Of a DNA stretch of 64,000 bases, positions 1-8,315 are shown in pieces. The translations under genes and the position numbers were made by a program. The stretch's first letter is position 1; each line of letters begins with the position of its first letter. The notes beneath the pieces were generated by a model, which was given only the letters and a program-made list of their open reading frames with translations, was not told where the DNA came from and did no database searches. The stretch is from CAVSRC01 sp963798195 (GTDB taxonomy: Bacteria > Pseudomonadota > Alphaproteobacteria > Rhizobiales > Kaistiaceae): assembly GCA_963798195.1 (NCBI GenBank), contig CAWCSF010000010.1:248001-312000 (forward strand), written 5' to 3'.

Positions 1-1410
1 GGCGATCCCGAACTGTTCAACGTGTTCACGACCGCGCATGGCCTGATCATGATCTTCTTCATGGTCATGCCAGCCATGATCGGCGGCTTCGGCAACTGGT
101 TCGTCCCGATCATGATCGGCGCGCCGGACATGGCGTTCCCGCGCATGAACAACATCTCGTTCTGGCTGCTGCCGCCAGCCCTGCTGCTGCTCGTCATCTC
201 GATGTTCATGCCGAGCGCGCCTGGCGCCACCGGCGTCGCTGGCGGCTGGACGATCTACCCGCCGCTTTCCACCACCGGCCAGCCTGGCCCGGCGATGGAC
301 TTCGCCATCCTGGCGCTGCATCTCGCCGGCGCCTCGTCGATCCTCGGCGCGATCAATTTCATCACCACCATCTTCAACATGCGCGCGCCGGGCATGACGC
401 TTCACAAGATGCCGCTGTTCGTGTGGTCGATCCTGGTGACGACCTTCCTGTTGCTGCTTGCCCTGCCGGTGCTCGCCGGCGCGATCACCATGCTGCTGAC
501 GGATCGCAATTTCGGTACGGCTTTCTTCAAGCCGGAAGAGGGCGGCGATCCGGTGCTCTTCCAGCACCTGTTCTGGTTCTTCGGACACCCTGAGGTGTAC
601 ATCCTGATCCTGCCGGGCTTCGGCATGGTCAGCCAGATCATCTCGACGTTCTCGAAGAAGCCGGTGTTCGGCTACATGGGCATGGCCTACGCCATGGTCG
701 CCATCGGCTTCATCGGCTTCGTCGTCTGGGCGCACCACATGTACACAGTCGGCCTGGCGCTTGACGTGCAGGCTTACTTCGTCGCCGCCACCATGGTCAT
801 CGCGGTACCGACGGGCGTGAAGGTTTTCTCATGGATCGCCACGATGTGGGGCGGCTCCATCGACTTCAAGACGCCGATGCTTTGGGCTGTCGGCTTCATC
901 TTCCTGTTCACGCTGGGCGGCGTCACGGGCGTCATGCTGGCCAATGCCGGCCTCGACTACGTGCTGCAGGACACCTACTTCGTCGTCGCGCATTTCCATT
1001 ACGTGCTGTCGCTCGGCGCCGTCTTCACGATCTTCGCGGGCTGGTACTACTGGTTCCCGAAGATGAGCGGCTACATGTACAACGAGACCATCGGCAAGGC
1101 GCATTTCTGGGTGACGTTCATCGGCGTCAACCTGATCTTCTTCCCGCAACATTTCCTCGGTCTTGCCGGCATGCCCCGCCGTTATGCGGACTACCCCGAT
1201 GCGTTCGCCGGCTGGAACATGATCTCCTCGATCGGCTCGTACATCTCGGCGGTCGGCGTGTTCATCTTCCTCTACGGCGTCTGGGAAGCCTTCGCGAAGA
1301 AGCGCGTGGCGGGCGACAACCCGTGGGGCGCGGGCGCCAACACTCTGGAATGGATGCTGTCGTCGCCGCCGCCGTTCCACCAGTGGGAAACGCTGCCGCG
1401 CATTCGCTAA
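1..1410 (+). CDS. ctaD: Cytochrome c oxidase subunit I (aa3 type), 5' end outside window
   Basis: This is the catalytic subunit of the inner-membrane aa3-type terminal oxidase, which oxidises cytochrome c, reduces O2 to water and pumps protons. The frame is open from base 1, so the first helices are missing. The copper-B and heme ligands are visible: HPEVY at 586-600 (including the cross-linked His-Tyr pair), the His-His pair at 733-738 and HFHY at 991-1002, which carries the heme a3 and heme a ligands. The GGFGNW and NNISFW stretches match the D-channel region. The stop TAA is at 1408-1410. It heads the run ctaD-ctaB-coxF-ctaG-ctaE, and ctaC is expected just upstream. Identification is near certain. 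Confidence 0.97.
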   Translation, partial: GDPELFNVFTTAHGLIMIFFMVMPAMIGGFGNWFVPIMIGAPDMAFPRMNNISFWLLPPALLLLVISMFMPSAPGATGVAGGWTIYPPLSTTGQPGPAMDFAILALHLAGASSILGAINFITTIFNMRAPGMTLHKMPLFVWSILVTTFLLLLALPVLAGAITMLLTDRNFGTAFFKPEEGGDPVLFQHLFWFFGHPEVYILILPGFGMVSQIISTFSKKPVFGYMGMAYAMVAIGFIGFVVWAHHMYTVGLALDVQAYFVAATMVIAVPTGVKVFSWIATMWGGSIDFKTPMLWAVGFIFLFTLGGVTGVMLANAGLDYVLQDTYFVVAHFHYVLSLGAVFTIFAGWYYWFPKMSGYMYNETIGKAHFWVTFIGVNLIFFPQHFLGLAGMPRRYADYPDAFAGWNMISSIGSYISAVGVFIFLYGVWEAFAKKRVAGDNPWGAGANTLEWMLSSPPPFHQWETLPRIR

Positions 1411-1451
1411 AGGTCTGCCGGCCCTGGCCGGTCACGTGAGCAAGGGACGAG

Positions 1452-2393
1452 ATGGCTTATTCGGATACCCGCGAAACGCAGCGCGCCCTTGAGGTGGACG
1501 CGCTGCTTGGTGGCAGCGTTGGGGATTACATCGCGCTGCTCAAGCCGCGGGTCATGTCGCTCGTCGTGTTCACGGCCTTCGTCGGCATGGCCGTGGCGCC
1601 GGGCGGCATCAGCCCGGTCATCGGCGCCTTTGCGCTGATCGCGATCGCCGTCGGCGCCGGCGCGGCCGGCGCGCTCAACATGTGGTACGACGCCGACATC
1701 GATCGCCTCATGCGCCGCACCGCCATGCGGCCGATTCCGGCGGGACACCTGACCGCCGGCGAAGCGCTGGCATTCGGTCTGCCGCTGGCGGTGGGATCGG
1801 TCGTGTTCCTCGGCCTCGCCACCAATGTCGTCGCGGCCGGGCTGCTCGCCTTCACGATCTTCTTTTACGTCGTCATCTACACGATGTGGCTGAAGCGCTC
1901 GACGCCGCAGAACATCGTTATCGGTGGCGCCGCAGGCGCGCTTCCGCCCGTCATCGGCTGGGCTGCCGTGACCGGTGGCGTGAGCATCGAAAGCCTTATC
2001 CTCTTCCTCATTGTCTTCCTGTGGACGCCGCCGCACTTCTGGGCGCTGTCGCTCTACAAGCGCGAAGATTACGCCCGCGCCGGCATCCCGATGCTTCCGG
2101 TCGTCTCCGGCAAGTCATCGACCAGGAAGCACATCCTGGCTTACGCAATCGTGTTGGCCGTCGTGTCGGCGCTTGCGCCGCCGTTAGCTGGCATGACCTC
2201 GCTGACCTACGCCGTGATCGCCGGCGGGCTCGGCGTGGTCTTCGTGTGGCTGTCGTGGCGCGTTTTTCGCACGCCGGACAACGACGGGCAGCACCTCGCG
2301 GCGCGCCGGCTCTTCACCTTCTCCCTTCTGTACCTGTTCCTGCTGTTCGCGGTGATCCTGGCGGAATGGGGCTTCGCCGGAACGGTGGCATGA
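1452..2393 (+). CDS. ctaB: Protoheme IX farnesyltransferase (heme O synthase)
   Basis: This UbiA-family integral membrane prenyltransferase converts heme B to heme O, the precursor of heme A for the oxidase encoded next to it. The 313-residue length is normal. The first Asp-rich motif is N76-x3-D80-x3-D84 (NMWYDADID). A second polar loop (YKREDYARAGIPML) lies about 115 residues later. Many hydrophobic segments fill the rest. The ATG at 1452 follows ctaD by 41 bases. The stop TGA overlaps the next gene's start as ATGA, indicating translational coupling. Confidence 0.96.
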   Translation: MAYSDTRETQRALEVDALLGGSVGDYIALLKPRVMSLVVFTAFVGMAVAPGGISPVIGAFALIAIAVGAGAAGALNMWYDADIDRLMRRTAMRPIPAGHLTAGEALAFGLPLAVGSVVFLGLATNVVAAGLLAFTIFFYVVIYTMWLKRSTPQNIVIGGAAGALPPVIGWAAVTGGVSIESLILFLIVFLWTPPHFWALSLYKREDYARAGIPMLPVVSGKSSTRKHILAYAIVLAVVSALAPPLAGMTSLTYAVIAGGLGVVFVWLSWRVFRTPDNDGQHLAARRLFTFSLLYLFLLFAVILAEWGFAGTVA

Positions 2394-2566
2394 CGGCAAT
2401 GGCGGATGACGGCGAAGAGGGCCTGCGTCTCACCGACGCGCAGAGGAAGCGCCGGCGCACACGGGCGATCGCGATGGCCGTTGCTCTCGGCGTGCTCGTG
2501 GCGCTTTTCTACGCGCTGACTATCGCCCGGCTTGGCCAGAACGTGATGGCGACTCCGCCGGTGTGA
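2390..2566 (+). CDS. coxF: CoxF-like small oxidase assembly membrane protein
   Basis: This 58-residue protein has a charged N-terminus (an acidic stretch followed by KRRRTR around residues 20-25) and a single membrane helix at about residues 26-46. It starts on the ATGA overlap with ctaB and ends next to ctaG. Alphaproteobacteria usually carry a tiny single-helix protein of this kind, called CoxF, exactly between heme O synthase and CtaG. The identification rests on position, size and the basic-helix pattern, because there are no catalytic residues to check. Its role is presumably in oxidase assembly. Confidence 0.8.
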   Translation: MTAMADDGEEGLRLTDAQRKRRRTRAIAMAVALGVLVALFYALTIARLGQNVMATPPV

Positions 2567-2568
2567 CC

Positions 2569-3171
2569 ATGGACCAACAGCCGCACCCACAGCGTCGCAT
2601 AAACGTCGGCCTCACCGCCGCGGTCTGCGCTGTATTCGTGGCGGGCATGGTCGGCATGTCGTTCGCGGCCGTGCCGCTCTACAAGATCTTTTGCCAGGTG
2701 ACCGGCTACGGCGGTACCACGCGCACGGCGCAGAGCGCGCCGGCCAACGTGCTGGACCGCGAGGTGACCGTTCGTTTCGATGGCAATATTGGCAACGAAC
2801 TCGGCTGGAGCTTCCGCCCGCTGGTGCGCGAAGTGAAGGTGAAACTCGGTGAGGTCGGCACCGTCGAGTTCCTCGCCGAGAACCGCACGAGCAGGACCGA
2901 GACCGGCACGGCCGCCTTCAACGTGTCGCCACTCGAAGTTGGCGCGTACTTCAACAAGATCGCCTGCTTCTGCTTCACCGACCAGACGCTTGCGCCGGGC
3001 GAGAAGGCGAAGCTTGGCGTGACGTTCTTCGTCGATCCGGCCTACGCCGACGACCCCAATCTCGACAACACGACGACACTGACCCTGTCGTATACTTTCT
3101 ATCCTGCACCTGCGAAGGCGACCAAACCGGTCGCCGCCGCAGATGCAACAACCGGGGGCAACCCGCTTTGA
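2569..3171 (+). CDS. ctaG: Cytochrome c oxidase assembly protein CtaG (Cox11 type)
   Basis: This membrane-anchored copper chaperone delivers copper to the CuB site of subunit I. It has 200 residues, with one N-terminal membrane helix (about residues 13-35) followed by a periplasmic immunoglobulin-like domain. The copper-binding pair is C133-x-C135 in the context ACFCFTDQ, typical of Cox11. I chose ATG 2569. A GTG at 2563 in the same frame, overlapping the coxF stop, would add two residues. No strong ribosome site is visible, which fits coupling to coxF. Confidence 0.95.
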   Translation: MDQQPHPQRRINVGLTAAVCAVFVAGMVGMSFAAVPLYKIFCQVTGYGGTTRTAQSAPANVLDREVTVRFDGNIGNELGWSFRPLVREVKVKLGEVGTVEFLAENRTSRTETGTAAFNVSPLEVGAYFNKIACFCFTDQTLAPGEKAKLGVTFFVDPAYADDPNLDNTTTLTLSYTFYPAPAKATKPVAAADATTGGNPL

Positions 3172-3221
3172 CGCCAGCCGTCGCCGCAAGGCCGACGGGG
3201 ACGATCATGGAGCAGTGAACG

Positions 3222-4061
3222 ATGGCTGAGGCGCACGCGAAACCACAACATCCCTATCACCTGGTCGATCCCAGCCCGTGGCCGATAGTCGGCGCGGTCT
3301 CGGCGTTCGTCATGGCGGTCGGCCTGATCTCGTACATGCATGGCGCAAGCATCTGGCTGATCGCTCCAGGGCTCCTGGGCATCCTCTACACGATGCTTGT
3401 GTGGTGGCGGGACGTCATCAAGGAGGCGCACGAGGGTTTCCATACCCAGGTGGTCCAGCTTGGCCTGCGCTACGGCATGATCCTGTTCATCGCGTCGGAG
3501 GTAATGTTCTTCGTCGCCTGGTTCTGGGCCTTCTTCGATTCGAGCCTCTCCGCCGACAGCGCGATCCAGGTCTCCAAGGCCACGTTCACCGGTGGTCACT
3601 GGCCGCCGCAGGGCATCGAGGTGTTCGATCCGTGGCACTTGCCGTTGCTCAACACGCTGATCCTGCTCACCTCGGGCACCACTGTTACCTGGGCGCACCA
3701 CGCGCTGCTCCATGACGATCGCAGGGGCCTCGTCTGGGGGCTGGTGAGCACGGTGCTGCTTGGCCTGCTCTTCACGAGCGTACAGGCCTACGAGTACGCC
3801 CACGCGCCGTTCTCGTTCGGCGGCAACATCTTCGGGTCGACCTTCTTCATGGCGACCGGATTCCACGGCTTCCACGTCATCGTTGGCACGATCTTCCTGA
3901 CCGTGTGCCTGATCCGCGCCTCGCGCGGCGACTTCACGCCAAAGCAGCACTTCGGTTTCGAGGCCGCCGCCTGGTATTGGCACTTCGTCGACGTGGTCTG
4001 GCTATTCCTCTTCTTCTGCATTTACGTGTGGGGCGGCTGGGGGGCCGTGATCCACGAGTAG
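3222..4061 (+). CDS. ctaE: Cytochrome c oxidase subunit III
   Basis: This is the structural seven-helix subunit III of the aa3 oxidase, which stabilises proton uptake by subunit I. The 279 residues are normal for the alphaproteobacterial form. The start has HPYHLVDPSPWP, and the body has characteristic segments such as MFFVAWFWAFFDSSL and TGFHGFHVIVGT. The C-terminus ends AAAWYWHFVDVVWLFLF followed by a short tail, a typical subunit III ending. A GGAG box lies 9 bases before the ATG. A strong hairpin follows the stop codon. Confidence 0.97.
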   Translation: MAEAHAKPQHPYHLVDPSPWPIVGAVSAFVMAVGLISYMHGASIWLIAPGLLGILYTMLVWWRDVIKEAHEGFHTQVVQLGLRYGMILFIASEVMFFVAWFWAFFDSSLSADSAIQVSKATFTGGHWPPQGIEVFDPWHLPLLNTLILLTSGTTVTWAHHALLHDDRRGLVWGLVSTVLLGLLFTSVQAYEYAHAPFSFGGNIFGSTFFMATGFHGFHVIVGTIFLTVCLIRASRGDFTPKQHFGFEAAAWYWHFVDVVWLFLFFCIYVWGGWGAVIHE

Positions 4062-4069
4062 CGACCCGT

Positions 4070-4099
4070 CGCCGGCAGCGTCCTGAAACGCTGCCGGCG
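4070..4099 (+). other. Perfect 12-bp intercistronic hairpin between ctaE and the DUF983 gene
   Basis: Bases 4070-4081 (CGCCGGCAGCGT) are the exact reverse complement of 4088-4099, with a 6-base loop. No T-run follows, so this is not a classical intrinsic terminator. It may stabilise the 3' end of the oxidase mRNA, mark a processing site or reduce read-through into DUF983-SURF1. The structure is read directly from the sequence; its function is inferred. Confidence 0.6.
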
Positions 4100-4114
4100 C
4101 GGTCCCGAGGGCCG

Positions 4115-4501
4115 ATGAACCCCGAAGACAAGGCGCTTTACGCACCCCAGCCTGTGGTCGCCACGGGCCTTGCAGGGCGGTGCCCGCGCTGCGGGGAGGG
4201 CCGTCTCTTCGACGGCTTCCTCAACGTTGCCCCGCGCTGCCAGAACTGCGGCCTCGATTTCTCGTTTGCCGATTCCGGCGACGGACCTGCCGTCTTCATC
4301 ATGATGATCGTCGGCTTCATCGTTGTCGGCCTTGCGCTGGTGGTGGAGTTCACGTTCCACCCGCCGTACTGGCTGCACGCCGTCATCTGGATTCCGCTCG
4401 TGCTTGGCCTGTCGATCGGCCTGCTGCGGCCGCTGAAGGGCCTGATGATCGCCCAGCAATACCGCCACCGCGCCGAGCAGGGCCGCGTCGACGGCGGCTG
4501 A
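4115..4501 (+). CDS. DUF983 zinc-ribbon membrane protein
   Basis: This 128-residue protein has two CxxC pairs near the N-terminus (CPRCGEG and CQNCGLDF), likely a zinc ribbon, followed by two hydrophobic segments (roughly residues 60-80 and 85-105). This is the DUF983 family, regularly found between subunit III and SURF1 in alphaproteobacterial oxidase operons. Its biochemical function is unknown to me; the context suggests a role in oxidase biogenesis. The ATG at 4115 is preferred because upstream in-frame sequence runs back into ctaE. Confidence 0.88.
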   Translation: MNPEDKALYAPQPVVATGLAGRCPRCGEGRLFDGFLNVAPRCQNCGLDFSFADSGDGPAVFIMMIVGFIVVGLALVVEFTFHPPYWLHAVIWIPLVLGLSIGLLRPLKGLMIAQQYRHRAEQGRVDGG

Positions 4502-4520
4502 GCCGCGCTCCGGGATTGCC

Positions 4521-5288
4521 GTGAAATCGCCTCTCCGAACATTGGTGTGGCCGACCGTCGCCGCGAGTGTCGCGTTTGCGATCCTCTGCGGGCTCGGCGT
4601 CTGGCAGGTCGAGCGCCTGCACTGGAAGGAGGCGCTGATCGCGAGCGTCAATGATCGGCTCGACGATCCACCCGTCCCCGCACCGGGGCCACCGGCCTGG
4701 CCGGCACTCGATCTCGGCGCGCGCGAGTATCAGCCGGTGACCGTCACCGGCCGCTTCGACAATGCTCATGAAGTCCATGTGCTTTACACCCTGAGCGAAC
4801 CCAGGGGGCCGGCGGGCGGTCAGGGTTACTTCGTGATGACGCCGTTCGAAACCGCGGACGGCTGGTTCGTTTACGTCAACCGCGGCTTCGTGCCGTCCGA
4901 CAAGGCTGACCCCGCCACCCGGCCCGAGGGGCAAATCGAGGGCGAGACAGCGATTGTCGGCCTGCTGCGCGAGCCCGCGCGGCGGTCATGGTTCATGCCT
5001 GCCGACAACGCCAAGGCCAACCAGTGGTTCTCCCGCGATCCGGCGCTGTATGCCGAGGCTTACGGCCTGCCGCCGGCTGAAGTCGCCCCGTACATCATCG
5101 ACGCCGTTTTCGACCGATCGCTGCCCGGCGGGCTGCCGCAAGGCGGGGAGACGGTCGTGAACTTCCCGAACAGCCATCTCGGCTACGCCATCACGTGGTT
5201 CGGCCTCGCGCTGGCGTTGGCCGGCGTGTACGGCGTCTTCGCCTGGCGGCGTATCACCGGTGGACGGGCGCCGTCCGATCAGGCGTGA
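4521..5288 (+). CDS. SURF1 family cytochrome oxidase assembly protein
   Basis: SURF1 (Shy1) helps insert heme a into subunit I. The 255-residue product has the family layout: one membrane helix at the N-terminus (about 8-26), a large periplasmic domain and a second helix near the C-terminus (about 218-240). Family-like signatures include GVWQVERLHWKEALI after the first helix, the segment YQPVTVTGRF, and a GWFVYVNRGFVP stretch. The start is GTG at 4521. It ends the oxidase cluster and overlaps the convergent yqgE gene by 10 bases at their 3' ends. Confidence 0.93.
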   Translation: MKSPLRTLVWPTVAASVAFAILCGLGVWQVERLHWKEALIASVNDRLDDPPVPAPGPPAWPALDLGAREYQPVTVTGRFDNAHEVHVLYTLSEPRGPAGGQGYFVMTPFETADGWFVYVNRGFVPSDKADPATRPEGQIEGETAIVGLLREPARRSWFMPADNAKANQWFSRDPALYAEAYGLPPAEVAPYIIDAVFDRSLPGGLPQGGETVVNFPNSHLGYAITWFGLALALAGVYGVFAWRRITGGRAPSDQA

Positions 5289-5890
5289 CCGGCTTCGCCG
5301 GTGAGCCGCAGCGGATCGACTCCGATCAGCGACATGGCGCGATCGTATTTGCTCTCGAGGTCGGTGTCGAAGATGACCTCCGGACGCGCCGCACAATGCA
5401 GCCAGCCGTTGGCCTGGATTTCTTCCTCGAGTTGGCCCGGCGACCATCCGGCGTAGCCAAGCGCCAGCAGCGCATTCTCCGGCCCGTTGCCGGCGGCAAT
5501 CGCCTTGAGAATCTCCAGCGTCGCGGTCAGCGAAACAGTCTCGCTGATCGGCAGCGTCGAACTCTCGGTGTAGTAGTCGGCGCTGTGCAGGACGAAGCCG
5601 CGTCCGGTCTCCACCGGCCCCCCGCGATGGACGCGCATCCGCCGCGCCGGCGGCGGCAGGCGGATCTCCGGTCCCTCCGGAATGATGTCCAGCTGGACCA
5701 GCAGGTCCTGAAAGGTCACGTCAGGCGCGGGCTGGTTGATCGTGATGCCCATGGCGCCATCTGGTGAGTGGGCACAGATGAACACCACGGTTCGCGCGAA
5801 CCGGCTGTCCTGCATGGTCGGCATTGCGATCAGAAATTGGCCATCGAGATAACCGCGACGGCGCGACGCCTCGGAAGCACGTTTGCCCAT
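5279..5890 (-). CDS. yqgE: UPF0301 / AlgH (YqgE) family protein
   Basis: This 203-residue protein belongs to the YqgE/AlgH family, conserved but without a settled biochemical function. Family features are YLDGQFLIAMP near the N-terminus, the segment RTVVFICAHSPDGAMGITIN, and HRGGPVETGRGFVLH in the middle. I take the ATG at 5890 (MGKRASE). An in-frame ATG at 5959 would add 23 atypical residues. Its 3' end overlaps SURF1 by 10 bases. It is divergent from the DsbD-alpha gene that follows, sharing a 130-base upstream region. Confidence 0.92.
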   Translation of the reverse strand: MGKRASEASRRRGYLDGQFLIAMPTMQDSRFARTVVFICAHSPDGAMGITINQPAPDVTFQDLLVQLDIIPEGPEIRLPPPARRMRVHRGGPVETGRGFVLHSADYYTESSTLPISETVSLTATLEILKAIAAGNGPENALLALGYAGWSPGQLEEEIQANGWLHCAARPEVIFDTDLESKYDRAMSLIGVDPLRLTGEAGHA

Positions 5891-6020
5891 GTCGAAAATC
5901 GTACCACGAAGCCGCGAAAATGAAAGTTGGCCGGCTATGCGGCGCCGTGTCACGAACAAATGAAGGGCAGTTGCCCGCGTGTTGATGAGACATTGACCAT
6001 TGCGACGTTATGTTCATGTC

Positions 6021-6854
6021 ATGACAAGTCGGTCCAACGCACTGTTTCAACTTGCCTTTGTGGCCATAATGATCTCCGCGGCGACGCCGGTTGCCGCCGC
6101 CGTGAGCGATTGGGTCGACGGCACCAAGTCGAAGGTGCGCCTGATCGCGGCGGGCGTCGGGCAGGATGGGGTGCTGAACGGCGTCATCGAGATCGCGCTG
6201 CCGCCGGGCTGGAAAACGTACTGGCGCAACCCCGGCACGGCCGGCATCGCACCGGAGATCGATTTCTCCGCGTCCGCCAATCTCGGCACGCCACAGGTGG
6301 CCTTTCCTGTCCCCCACAAGCTGGATGATGGGTACAGCGTCACCAACGTCTATGAGGGCAGCGTGATGCTGCCCTTCCGGGCGATGGTGCCGGACCTGCA
6401 CAACCCGGTCGACGTCACGCTGAAGATGCAATTCGGCGTGTGCGAGGAAGTCTGCATCCCGGACGAAGTCGTTGCCGCCGTCACGGTGCTGCCCGGCGAG
6501 AGTGACCCTGAGGCGGTCCGCGCGATCGTCGCCGCGCGCGAGAAAATCCCGGGGCCGCCGGAGCCGGGCAGGTTCGCGGTCAATAGCGTCGCGCGGAATG
6601 GCGGCACCGATGGCCGCCCGGTCTTCCGCATCGATGCGACAATGCCGGCGGGAGCCGAACCGGAAGCCTTCGTGGAAGGGCCGGCGGACTGGTCGCCCTA
6701 TGCGCCGGTGCTGGTGGACCGCGAAGGTAACCACGTTCGATACGATCTGAAGTTCAGCCGCCTTGGGTCCAAGATGCCGATCTCGGGCGCCGAGATCAGC
6801 GTCACTCTGGCAGTGGGCGACAAGGCGATCGAGCAGACGATCACCCTCGACTAA
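6021..6854 (+). CDS. Secreted DsbD N-terminal (alpha) domain protein
   Basis: This 277-residue protein has a signal peptide (about residues 1-27, ending PVAAA). The rest is a periplasmic domain of the DsbD alpha type, with C141-x3-C145 in the context GVCEEVCIPDE. Full DsbD also has an eight-helix membrane domain and a C-terminal thioredoxin domain, and both are absent here. It probably relays electrons to periplasmic disulfide substrates from a separate membrane partner, but the partner is not in the window. The ATG at 6021 gives a clean signal peptide; an upstream TTG at 6000 is less likely. Confidence 0.85.
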   Translation: MTSRSNALFQLAFVAIMISAATPVAAAVSDWVDGTKSKVRLIAAGVGQDGVLNGVIEIALPPGWKTYWRNPGTAGIAPEIDFSASANLGTPQVAFPVPHKLDDGYSVTNVYEGSVMLPFRAMVPDLHNPVDVTLKMQFGVCEEVCIPDEVVAAVTVLPGESDPEAVRAIVAAREKIPGPPEPGRFAVNSVARNGGTDGRPVFRIDATMPAGAEPEAFVEGPADWSPYAPVLVDREGNHVRYDLKFSRLGSKMPISGAEISVTLAVGDKAIEQTITLD

Positions 6855-6914
6855 CGTCTCGGTCTCGCCTATTTCCCCGTCCGGGCACCAACGGACACAT
6901 CCCAGGAGAACGAC

Positions 6915-7397
6915 ATGATCAAGGTGGGCGATCGCCTTCCGCAGGGCACGTTTCGCGTGAAGAACGCGGATGACTCCGTGAGTCAGCCGACCACGGACGA
7001 GCTTTTCAAGGGCCAGAAGGTGGTGTTGGTCGGCGTGCCTGGCGCGTTCACCTCCACCTGCCACAACGCGCACATTCCGCAATTCATCGCCAACGCGGCC
7101 ACGATCAAGGACAGGGGCGTCGACCGAATCGTCGTCATGGCGGTCAACGATCACCACGTCATGAAGTCTTGGAGCGAAGCTCTGTCCGGCGTCGGCAAGG
7201 TCGAATTCATCGCCGACGGTGACGGCGACTACGCCCGCGCGCTCGGTCTCGAAGTTGCCATTCCTGGCCTGGGTAAGCGCGTGAAGCGCTTCTCCATGCT
7301 GGTCGACGATGGCGTCGTGAAGTCCATCAACTTCGAGCCGGATGGCGGCAAGGGCATCCAGGCGACCGGTGCCGCCACGATCCTCAGCCAGCTCTGA
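6915..7397 (+). CDS. Peroxiredoxin, Prx5-type
   Basis: This is a 160-residue thiol peroxidase of the AhpC/TSA superfamily, Prx5 branch, reducing H2O2 and organic peroxides. The peroxidatic cysteine is C49 in PGAFTSTCH, the Prx5 signature. The segment AIPGLGKRVKRFSMLVDDG is typical of the C-terminal half. I see no obvious resolving cysteine, so it is likely a 1-Cys enzyme recycled by glutathione or glutaredoxin. A CAGGAG ribosome site precedes the ATG. It lies 60 bases after the DsbD-alpha gene. Confidence 0.93.
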   Translation: MIKVGDRLPQGTFRVKNADDSVSQPTTDELFKGQKVVLVGVPGAFTSTCHNAHIPQFIANAATIKDRGVDRIVVMAVNDHHVMKSWSEALSGVGKVEFIADGDGDYARALGLEVAIPGLGKRVKRFSMLVDDGVVKSINFEPDGGKGIQATGAATILSQL

Positions 7398-7430
7398 GTC
7401 GCCGTCGCAAGAGTCGCTTCTTCGGCTGTC

Positions 7431-7829
7431 CTACGGCTTCTTGACGACCGCGGTAACCTCGCCGTGGTCGTTGGTTACGTAGCCACCCTTCGACTGGTCT
7501 AGCAGCGTCAGCGCATTCCCGAAGGGATCGCGGACGACCGCGCAGCGACCGATCGGAATATCGAAAGGTGGCGTCACCGCTTCTGCTCCCGCCTCGATGA
7601 GCTGGCGGAAGGCGGCATCGGCATCGGCCACGAGCATGTCGGTCTCGGGACCCAGCGACCGATGCAGGACGAGTTCGGCATCGGTCTCAGGCAGCCGGAA
7701 TGCGGCGGCGTCCCCGGTCCGCCAGATCAACTCGTGACCCAGAACCTCGCCGTAGAAGTGTATCGCCGAGTCGAGGTCCTCGGCTCTCAGCATGTGGCAG
7801 TCGATCTTGCGGAAGAGCGGACTGGGCAT
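7431..7829 (-). CDS. VOC family (glyoxalase/bleomycin-resistance fold) protein
   Basis: This 132-residue vicinal-oxygen-chelate fold protein shows two beta-alpha-beta-beta-beta units. The first contains AEDLDSAIHFYGEVLGH. The second includes FRQLIEAGAEAV and CAVVRDPFGNALTLLDQ. Metal-ligand candidates are the N-terminal His (CHML) and acidic residues in the repeats. The substrate cannot be assigned from sequence. It follows rnhA by 6 bases on the same strand, so it probably shares the thrB-rnhA transcript. Confidence 0.85.
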   Translation of the reverse strand: MPSPLFRKIDCHMLRAEDLDSAIHFYGEVLGHELIWRTGDAAAFRLPETDAELVLHRSLGPETDMLVADADAAFRQLIEAGAEAVTPPFDIPIGRCAVVRDPFGNALTLLDQSKGGYVTNDHGEVTAVVKKP

Positions 7830-7835
7830 TGGCGG

Positions 7836-8315
7836 CTACCCCGGTGTCCCGGCTTGCCGCTTCGCCTTCTTGGGCTTGAACGGCGCCATGCCGTCGCGGG
7901 CCAGTTCGTCCGCGCGCTCGTTGCCCTCCGTGCCGGCATGGCCTTTGACCCAGTGCCAGATGATGTCGTGCTTGTGGCGCAGCGCGTCCAGCTTCTGCCA
8001 GAGGTCGACATTCTTCACCGGCTTGCGGTCCGAGGTTCGCCAGCCGTTCTTCTGCCAGCCGGCGATCCAGCCGTTGACGCCGCCGCGGACGTACTGCGAG
8101 TCGGTATAGAAATCGACCTTGCTTGGCTTCTTCAGCGCTGCGAGGGCCTCGATCGCCGCCGTCAGCTCCATGCGGTTGTTGGTGGTCTCGGCCTCGCCAC
8201 CCTTCAGTTCCTTCTCGTGCCCGTTCCAGATGAGCACGGCGCCCCAGCCGCCGGGGCCGGGATTCCCGGAGCAGGCGCCATCGCTCCAAATCGTCACGCG
8301 CGCGGGTTCGGTCAA
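7836..8315 (-). CDS. rnhA: Ribonuclease HI
   Basis: RNase HI degrades RNA in RNA-DNA hybrids. With the TTG start at 8315 the protein has 159 residues, the usual length, and the four metal-binding acids fall as expected: D12 (SDGACSGNPG), E50 (NNRMEL), D72 (YTDSQYV) and D136 (GNERADELA). The TTG overlaps the thrB stop as TTGA, which decides the start. A longer in-frame extension upstream (to 8585) runs through thrB and is not credible. Confidence 0.95.
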   Translation of the reverse strand: MTEPARVTIWSDGACSGNPGPGGWGAVLIWNGHEKELKGGEAETTNNRMELTAAIEALAALKKPSKVDFYTDSQYVRGGVNGWIAGWQKNGWRTSDRKPVKNVDLWQKLDALRHKHDIIWHWVKGHAGTEGNERADELARDGMAPFKPKKAKRQAGTPG

